Shown one piece after another: positions 7,591 through 11,984 of a stretch of DNA of 11,984 bases. Below the pieces are notes generated by a model, which saw only the letters and a list, made by a program, of their open reading frames with translations, ran no database searches and was not told where the DNA came from. The translations under genes were made by a program, and so were the position numbers. Positions within the stretch are counted from its first letter, which is position 1. Every line of letters begins with the position of its first letter. This DNA comes from Planctomycetaceae bacterium (GTDB lineage Bacteria > Planctomycetota > Planctomycetia > Pirellulales > Pirellulaceae), in contig JABHUV010000059.1 in the NCBI GenBank assembly GCA_018658605.1, positions 1-11,984 of the forward strand, read 5' to 3'.

Positions 7591-9516
7591 TTAGTTTCTT
7601 TTGTAAATAATGTAACGCCGAGGCCCATCGAGTGTAATTCTTTGCCCCCATTGTTTGAGCCAATCGATGAATTCGCCGGAATAGGGTTGCGAAAATTCAG
7701 GGATCGTATTGATAACAACCAGCTTAATATCGCGATTTTCGATGGCTTTTTTGAGTTCTTGTTCAACGGTTGTTATGTACCCTTTCCCGCGCCAACCACG
7801 AATCACAGAGGCTTGAAACAGGTCATAAAATTGCGGTGTGGGATTTTTGCGGTTTGCTAAAAAATAGAACTGTGGGCAATCTGGCCCAGCCAGAATATAT
7901 TCATTAGCTTGGCTGTGTTGTTGTAGGTAATCGATTGTCGGTTTGATTTCATCGTACCCGATGGCGGGAATCGTGATTCCTCCGCGGGGTAGATCGAGTG
8001 TCACCATTTCATTAGCTTGTTGATGAAAAACACCAACCGTCCGTGGATTAGAAAAGTTGATCCACACCACCGCAAATATTCCGACGAGTGCGGCAACGCT
8101 TCCCCAGAGATGTCGGTCGTATTTTTTGGTTCGCGTGACGATTGCGGCAACCGCTAAAATCAAAAAAGGACTGGTATAACAAAAATAGATGCCACTGGAA
8201 TACGGATATTGCATCAATGATAACGCCGCGGCAAACATTAAGAGGATAAATAACCGATTGCGAATCGCCTTGCTGACAAAATCGGTGCGACTCTTAATGA
8301 GTATGGTCGAACCAACGGTGACAATCACAGGTAGCAATAGATGTCCGCTTTGAAAAGCGATGCGATAGACTAAGGGGATGCCGCCAAGGGCAATTAATAT
8401 TGTACCGACCATGGCAACGATGATAACGAGCGGCACCTTGGCGGTTTTGAGTAATCGGCGATCGTAGTAAATCAGTAATCCCAGGGGAATGGTTAACAGT
8501 AACCAATGGGGGCTAGGGGGTGAAAAAGTAGCTCCAGCAAGCCTTGCCGTGGGTAGTATAATCACGCCTTGCAGCAGTTCCGTCATTGCCCCACGGTCGA
8601 AGTAACCGTAGCAGAAGACAATTAAAACAACATGGATTATAGCGATGATTAAAAGTGTGTGGAGTCCCAATTGTGAAACTGATGTGGAGTGTGTTTTTGC
8701 AATCTGGCTCTGCCAAAACACAACTACCATCAATATTGTGCCGGGTATACAAAAGAGTGCTAAGTTACTAATGCTTACTCGACCATCGACCAAAAGGAAA
8801 AGCAGTGTGCAGTAAGTGACACCTAACAAGCCAGCCCCGATCATTAATTGCCAAGAGTTGTATTTGCTGTGTTTGGCAGACACGTCCATTGCGGGGTCTT
8901 GGTTGAGGTGGATAAAAAACACGGCAAAAAAGGTCGCGGCGAGCGCATAGACGCCAGTAATCTTACAAAGTATTGACAAGCCGATCGCGCACGTAGCTAG
9001 GACTAAGAACCGTGGTTTCAATTCATCGCTGTATTTTAGAATTGCCCACATTGCCCAGCTGGAAAACATCAAGTTGTACCACGACGGTAATGCCGCAAAA
9101 TAGTTAGGGAAGCTCCAAACGAGGCACACGAGTGTTACGACAGTGGCACTAGCGGGTGGCAAGAATCTCGCAGTAATCATAAACCAAGCGATCACTGCCA
9201 GGATAGCAACTCCGACTAGTATGGTCCGTAGCGAAGTCAGAGATGTTCCCAAGACGTTGAATACTTGGGCGTGCCAGTAACTGAGTCCGCCAGTGTAGGG
9301 ATCTTGGAAATCGATATGAGGTGTTTCGCCAGCGAGTATGCGGTCAGCTGAGTGGGCTAACAGTCCTTCGTCATGTGCAATCCAGCCTTGGTTGCCCATT
9401 GTACTGAGATAGATCGTTGTGACCACGAGCGTCAGGAGCAAGGCAATTCTATATGAATATTTTGCAGTCGGTTTGACTGCGGTAGTCTGCTGCGAGCCAG
9501 TTTGTGAATTGGACAT
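7591..9516 (-). CDS. GT-C fold polytopic membrane glycosyltransferase (PMT/ArnT-like)
   Basis: A 641-residue integral membrane protein with about 13 predicted helices from residue 21 to about 480, then a soluble tail of about 150 residues. The first loop after helix 1 carries WIAHDEG with Asp49-Glu50, the acidic motif that marks the catalytic loop of GT-C enzymes, followed by DFQDPYTGG (69-77), a second acidic patch typical of the PMT_2/RgtABCD/ArnT group. The C-terminal tail contains YFLANRKNPTPQFYD, a pattern I know from such membrane transferases. These enzymes take a sugar from a polyprenyl-phosphate carrier on the outer side of the inner membrane and move it to a lipid, glycan or protein. 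The nearby GT2 enzyme of DPM1 type could make that donor. The acceptor cannot be told. It is the last gene of the four-gene operon, 23 bases after a methyltransferase, with no clear Shine-Dalgarno sequence. Confidence 0.82.
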   Translation of the reverse strand: MSNSQTGSQQTTAVKPTAKYSYRIALLLTLVVTTIYLSTMGNQGWIAHDEGLLAHSADRILAGETPHIDFQDPYTGGLSYWHAQVFNVLGTSLTSLRTILVGVAILAVIAWFMITARFLPPASATVVTLVCLVWSFPNYFAALPSWYNLMFSSWAMWAILKYSDELKPRFLVLATCAIGLSILCKITGVYALAATFFAVFFIHLNQDPAMDVSAKHSKYNSWQLMIGAGLLGVTYCTLLFLLVDGRVSISNLALFCIPGTILMVVVFWQSQIAKTHSTSVSQLGLHTLLIIAIIHVVLIVFCYGYFDRGAMTELLQGVIILPTARLAGATFSPPSPHWLLLTIPLGLLIYYDRRLLKTAKVPLVIIVAMVGTILIALGGIPLVYRIAFQSGHLLLPVIVTVGSTILIKSRTDFVSKAIRNRLFILLMFAAALSLMQYPYSSGIYFCYTSPFLILAVAAIVTRTKKYDRHLWGSVAALVGIFAVVWINFSNPRTVGVFHQQANEMVTLDLPRGGITIPAIGYDEIKPTIDYLQQHSQANEYILAGPDCPQFYFLANRKNPTPQFYDLFQASVIRGWRGKGYITTVEQELKKAIENRDIKLVVINTIPEFSQPYSGEFIDWLKQWGQRITLDGPRRYIIYKRN

Positions 9517-9539
9517 GATAGTGATTGCTTAATAGTAAA

Positions 9540-10277
9540 CTAGGCTCGAACAGCAACGGCGAATAACGAACTACCAAAAGGGAGACGTAGTGGCGTGATC
9601 AATCGTTGTTCGATTTGGCACAGTGTTTGACAAGTTTTATTAATCCAAGTTGCGGGCACTTGAGCAGTTACTGGTGGAGCGGTGACGATTGCTTCTTTAA
9701 GTTTTACAAACAGTTTGGCTGCGAACGTCCAGTGATAAAAATAGTGCATGTTGACGATTTTTAATCCTGCGTCAGCGGTTTGTTGTTTGAGTAGGCGTTT
9801 GGTATAGCGTGTTTGGTGATGATTGAAATCGTCGTGTTTTGTCCACAATAGATTAAATGCGGGAACGGTAATCAACACTCTTCCATCGTCGCTAAGTAGG
9901 TCACTTGCGAGTCGTAATGCGCTTGTTACGTCTGGAATATGCTCGATAACATCAAGCATTGTGATCCACTGGAATTGTTTGTGTGGTTGATAGGAATCGT
10001 CGAACGGACCGAGATGAATTTTTTCGAAGAATTCTCCCGCGGGATCGACAATGTCTGGATCAGATTCAACGCCCGTCACGTTTCCAAATTGATTCAGCAC
10101 TGGGAAAAAGAGACCGTCGCCACAGCCAACATCCAAAATTTCTCGACTCACAGGCAACGTTTCTTTTGTTTCAAGGTGCCAGCGATTGAGTGTTTTTAGG
10201 ATGTAGGATTCTCGCGATCGCCACCACCAGTGATTGTGGTAGAGCTGTCGGTAGTTTTTTGAATATTCGCTTTGCAC
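9540..10277 (-). CDS. Class I SAM-dependent methyltransferase (UbiG/Methyltransf_23-like), GTG start
   Basis: A 245-residue Rossmann-type methyltransferase. Motif I is ILDVGCGDG (47-55), the end of strand 2 is VESD with Glu71, and LDVIEHI (108-114) is the post-strand-4 motif, all typical of the UbiG/BioC-like family. Strand 5 is GRVLITVPAF. The N-terminal NHWWWRSRE (15-23) resembles the HWWF-x-x-R leader of methyltransferases found in sugar gene clusters. The start is decided by the sequence: GTG at 10277-10275 has an in-frame TAA directly before it (10280-10278), and any later start would remove the HWWW leader. The gene therefore overlaps the end of the upstream GT2 gene by 82 bases in another frame, which suggests translational coupling. 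Its substrate may be a sugar or lipid intermediate of this operon, but that is inferred from context only. The membrane glycosyltransferase gene follows 23 bases downstream. Confidence 0.82.
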   Translation of the reverse strand: MQSEYSKNYRQLYHNHWWWRSRESYILKTLNRWHLETKETLPVSREILDVGCGDGLFFPVLNQFGNVTGVESDPDIVDPAGEFFEKIHLGPFDDSYQPHKQFQWITMLDVIEHIPDVTSALRLASDLLSDDGRVLITVPAFNLLWTKHDDFNHHQTRYTKRLLKQQTADAGLKIVNMHYFYHWTFAAKLFVKLKEAIVTAPPVTAQVPATWINKTCQTLCQIEQRLITPLRLPFGSSLFAVAVRA

Positions 10278-11242
10278 TTAGCTGAATTCCCAATGACACT
10301 TTCAACAATAAATGAGGGTCGTCCTTTAACTTCTTCAAAAATACGGCCTACATATTCCCCAACCACTCCCAGGAACATCAATTGGACGCCAGCGAAGAAT
10401 GAAATAGTCACAAGTTGGGCCGTAAAGCCGGCGGGTATTTCTGACATAAATTCGGGCAGCTCTTCAGGTGCGGTGAACCGTGCCCAAGTCGCAAACACTG
10501 TCAAACCGAGGGCGACGAACACTGACAAGGCACCGATAAACGTCGCCAGTCGCAGCGGAATTAACGAAAATGAAAAGATTCCATCGGCCGCTAACCGAAA
10601 TAGTTTACGGAGTGTATATTTTGTATCACCGGCCGCCCTCGCTGCTCGCTCAATCTCGACGCCAGTTTGCTTGAATCCCAGCCAACTACGAATCCCTCGT
10701 AAGTAACGATGACGATCGGCGTCACGTACTAATAGATCCGCAACACGGCGACTAACAATGGAGAAATCACCGCTGTCTCGTGGTAAAGTAGTTTTGGATA
10801 GTCGTTTAATTAGGCGGTAGAACAAGTTGTAACAGGTTCGTTTCAAGATGTTCTCTTTGCGATTCACACGCACTGCATAAACGACATCGAACCCTTCGTT
10901 GTAGCGAGCCAGTAACGCGGGTATTTGTTCGGGTGGGTCTTGTAGATCGCCGTCCATCAACACCACAGCATCACCCTCTGCGTATTCCAACGCTGCGGCG
11001 TATGCTGGCTGCTGGCCAAAATTTCGTGAGAAGGAGACGGCAACGATGCGGGGGTCGACTGCAACTGCTTGGGACAATAGTTTCGCTGTGTCGTCGTAGC
11101 TGCCATCGTCAACGATGACAATTTGATGTGGACCACCGGGTATTGCATCAAGTACTTGTGAGACACGAGCAATTAATTCTTCGATGACATCTTGTTCGTT
11201 ATAAACAGGTATCGCAACGGTTAGGCAGGGAGTTTTATTCAT
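10196..11242 (-). CDS. GT2 polyprenyl-phosphate glycosyltransferase (DPM1/GtrB/ArnC-like)
   Basis: A 348-residue family 2 glycosyltransferase. The GT-A domain shows VAIPVYNE (9-16), IVIVDDGS (41-48), the metal-binding D97-G-D99 in LMDGDLQDPPE, DSGDF (156-160), and RYLRGIRSWLGF (179-190), all conserved in the dolichol/bactoprenol-phosphate sugar synthase group. Two membrane helices follow (about 233-254 and 276-296), ending in VGRIFEEVKGRP, the usual end of GtrB/YkcC-like proteins. It should transfer a hexose from a nucleotide sugar to polyprenyl phosphate on the cytoplasmic face; the sugar is not known. The last 26 codons, after the conserved domain, overlap the next methyltransferase gene in another frame and read as a polar tail. 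The ATG lies one base after the stop of the upstream methyltransferase. AGGA at 11255-11252, nine bases before the ATG, is a fair ribosome-binding site inside that gene's last codons. Confidence 0.9.
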   Translation of the reverse strand: MNKTPCLTVAIPVYNEQDVIEELIARVSQVLDAIPGGPHQIVIVDDGSYDDTAKLLSQAVAVDPRIVAVSFSRNFGQQPAYAAALEYAEGDAVVLMDGDLQDPPEQIPALLARYNEGFDVVYAVRVNRKENILKRTCYNLFYRLIKRLSKTTLPRDSGDFSIVSRRVADLLVRDADRHRYLRGIRSWLGFKQTGVEIERAARAAGDTKYTLRKLFRLAADGIFSFSLIPLRLATFIGALSVFVALGLTVFATWARFTAPEELPEFMSEIPAGFTAQLVTISFFAGVQLMFLGVVGEYVGRIFEEVKGRPSFIVESVIGNSAKCKANIQKTTDSSTTITGGGDRENPTS

Positions 11243-11243
11243 G

Positions 11244-11870
11244 TTATGCAGTCCTCTTCAACTTGCCTTTAAAGTAGACCATTTGCCATAAGGAAATGCC
11301 CACCATTTTTAATGGAAAAGGTTCAAATTGAACGAGTTCAAAGTGGTTTGAAAATACTTCTCGCCAGCGTTCCAAGGGTCTAGCAAAATCACCACGATCG
11401 GCTTTGGCGAGAAATCGCGGGATTGAAAATTGCTTAGGTAATACCAAATCAAGAATATGAATGAACCCATTGGGATCTAAAATGTTTTGGAGGCTATCTA
11501 GAATTGCGTGCGTGTTGTCATCGTCAATGTGGTGCAAGAAACTGTTCAGTAAAATAAAATCGTATTGTTCGTTGTGTGGTGGTTCGTAGTGGCACACATC
11601 TTGGACTTTAAATTCACCTTTGTCGGCGAATTTGGAACCAAAGCGGTCGGTGGCATTGCGAATGTATCGTGGGTTGATATCTAAGCCAAGATATCGATTA
11701 TTTAAGAAAAACGTTGCGTTGGTTCCGGGACCACAGCCGACATCTAAAACGCGTTTGATCTTTGTTAAATCGGTGGTTTCCAGAACCGGTTTCATCTTGC
11801 CGTGCGCAAAGGGCGCTTGCCAAGTGCGGTAAACCAAAGGTAGTGATAAGATGTCGCGTATTGCAGCCAT
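11244..11870 (-). CDS. Class I SAM-dependent methyltransferase, first gene of the glycosyl operon
   Basis: A 208-residue methyltransferase. Motif I is VLDVGCGPG (41-49), Asp64 in LGLDIN is the acidic residue at the end of strand 2, Asp91 in VQDV is the adenine-side motif, and ILLNSFLHHIDD (106-117) is the region after strand 4. The length is near the minimum for a stand-alone enzyme of this fold, and no other domain is present. The substrate is unknown. It shares motifs with the second methyltransferase of the operon but differs outside them, so a recent duplication is unlikely. Its ATG lies six bases after a TATAAT box, so the transcript may be leaderless, and no Shine-Dalgarno sequence is visible. 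Its stop codon is one base before the ATG of the GT2 gene, so the two are almost certainly co-transcribed and probably translationally coupled. Confidence 0.8.
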   Translation of the reverse strand: MAAIRDILSLPLVYRTWQAPFAHGKMKPVLETTDLTKIKRVLDVGCGPGTNATFFLNNRYLGLDINPRYIRNATDRFGSKFADKGEFKVQDVCHYEPPHNEQYDFILLNSFLHHIDDDNTHAILDSLQNILDPNGFIHILDLVLPKQFSIPRFLAKADRGDFARPLERWREVFSNHFELVQFEPFPLKMVGISLWQMVYFKGKLKRTA

Positions 11871-11876
11871 GGCTGT

Positions 11877-11903
11877 ATTATAACGACATCATTTTAGGGT
11901 CGA
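11877..11903 (-). promoter_or_regulatory. Candidate promoter of the glycosyl operon, possibly leaderless
   Basis: On the minus strand a perfect TATAAT (11882-11877) is followed by six bases and then the ATG at 11870, so at normal spacing transcription would begin at the A of the start codon. The best -35 is TCGACC (11903-11898), four of six matches, but the 15-base spacer is short. The -10 is convincing; the -35 is weak. Confidence 0.4.
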
Positions 11904-11935
11904 CGAGCGGCCACGTTGCGCCGGAGGACAAATGC

Positions 11936-11982
11936 AAAAGAAACGCCGCAGTCGTAACGACTCTAACGGTCATGCGGGGTTT
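11936..11982 (-). terminator. Terminator-like hairpin for a gene beyond the right edge
   Basis: An imperfect inverted repeat pairs 11941-11950 with 11973-11982 (ten pairs, one mismatch) around a 22-base loop that holds a small GTCG/CGAC stem at 11951-11961. Read on the minus strand, the stem is followed by TTTCTTTT at 11943-11936, as in a rho-independent terminator. It lies just upstream of the operon's TATAAT box, which fits an end-of-unit signal for a minus-strand gene outside the window. The wide loop keeps confidence low. Confidence 0.35.
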
Positions 11983-11984
11983 AG

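Noticed and set aside
7541..7592. Inverted repeat AAAACGC/GCGTTTT after the GT-C gene as a terminator
   Set aside because: The stem is only seven pairs around a 38-base loop and overlaps the stop codon; too weak to call.
10272..10706. 144-codon plus-strand open frame opposite the GT2 gene
   Set aside because: The GT2 frame carries all family motifs; the antisense frame has none.
9540..11870. The two methyltransferases as a recent tandem duplication
   Set aside because: They share only the general class I motifs; N-termini, motif contexts and C-termini differ.

Overview
The window looks like a planctomycete chromosome, most likely a member of the Pirellulales-type group. The main reason is the large secreted protein at 975-3995. 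It joins a 'membrane-bound dehydrogenase' beta-propeller, HEAT-like helices and a C-terminal CxxCH haem domain, an architecture typical of the Planctomycetes-Verrucomicrobia lineage. A second clue is the Ser/Thr kinase at 5272-7392, with the DFN-type activation loop, N-terminal helical region and TPR tail that I associate with planctomycete kinases. Shine-Dalgarno sites are weak or absent before several genes, and base composition is moderate by eye. I saw no RNA genes, CRISPR arrays, insertion sequences or phage genes.

Layout, left to right. A DMT-superfamily (EamA) permease on the minus strand runs off the left edge (1-836). A divergent spacer of about 138 bases follows. Two plus-strand genes, probably one transcription unit, come next: the haem-domain dehydrogenase-like protein (975-3995) and, 38 bases later, a membrane-anchored SGNH-fold hydrolase or acyltransferase (4034-5254). 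They converge, with a 17-base gap, on a minus-strand receptor-like Ser/Thr kinase with TPRs (5272-7392), which appears to have its own promoter and ribosome-binding site.

To the right, 7591-11870 is a compact minus-strand operon of four genes. In transcription order these are a SAM methyltransferase (11244-11870), a polyprenyl-phosphate (DPM1/GtrB-like) GT2 glycosyltransferase (10196-11242), a second SAM methyltransferase (9540-10277) and a GT-C polytopic glycosyltransferase (7591-9516). Gaps are 1 nt, an 82-nt overlap and 23 nt. A TATAAT box ends six bases before the first ATG, and a terminator-like hairpin lies at the right edge, so the operon seems bounded on its 5' side.

How the genes may work together (inference): the GT2 enzyme would make a polyprenyl-phosphate-linked sugar in the cytoplasm. 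The GT-C enzyme would use that lipid-linked sugar on the periplasmic side to glycosylate a surface glycan, lipid or protein. The methyltransferases could modify the sugar or lipid intermediates. No acceptor can be named from the sequence. The rest of the window (oxidative enzyme, SGNH protein, kinase) has no proven link to that operon. No clearly new multi-gene system is evident. The most unusual points are the kinase's HLD/DFN catalytic motifs, the long gene overlap in the glycosyl operon, a predicted leaderless promoter, and a cluster of GTCGACAT repeats with a palindrome at the convergent gene junction.
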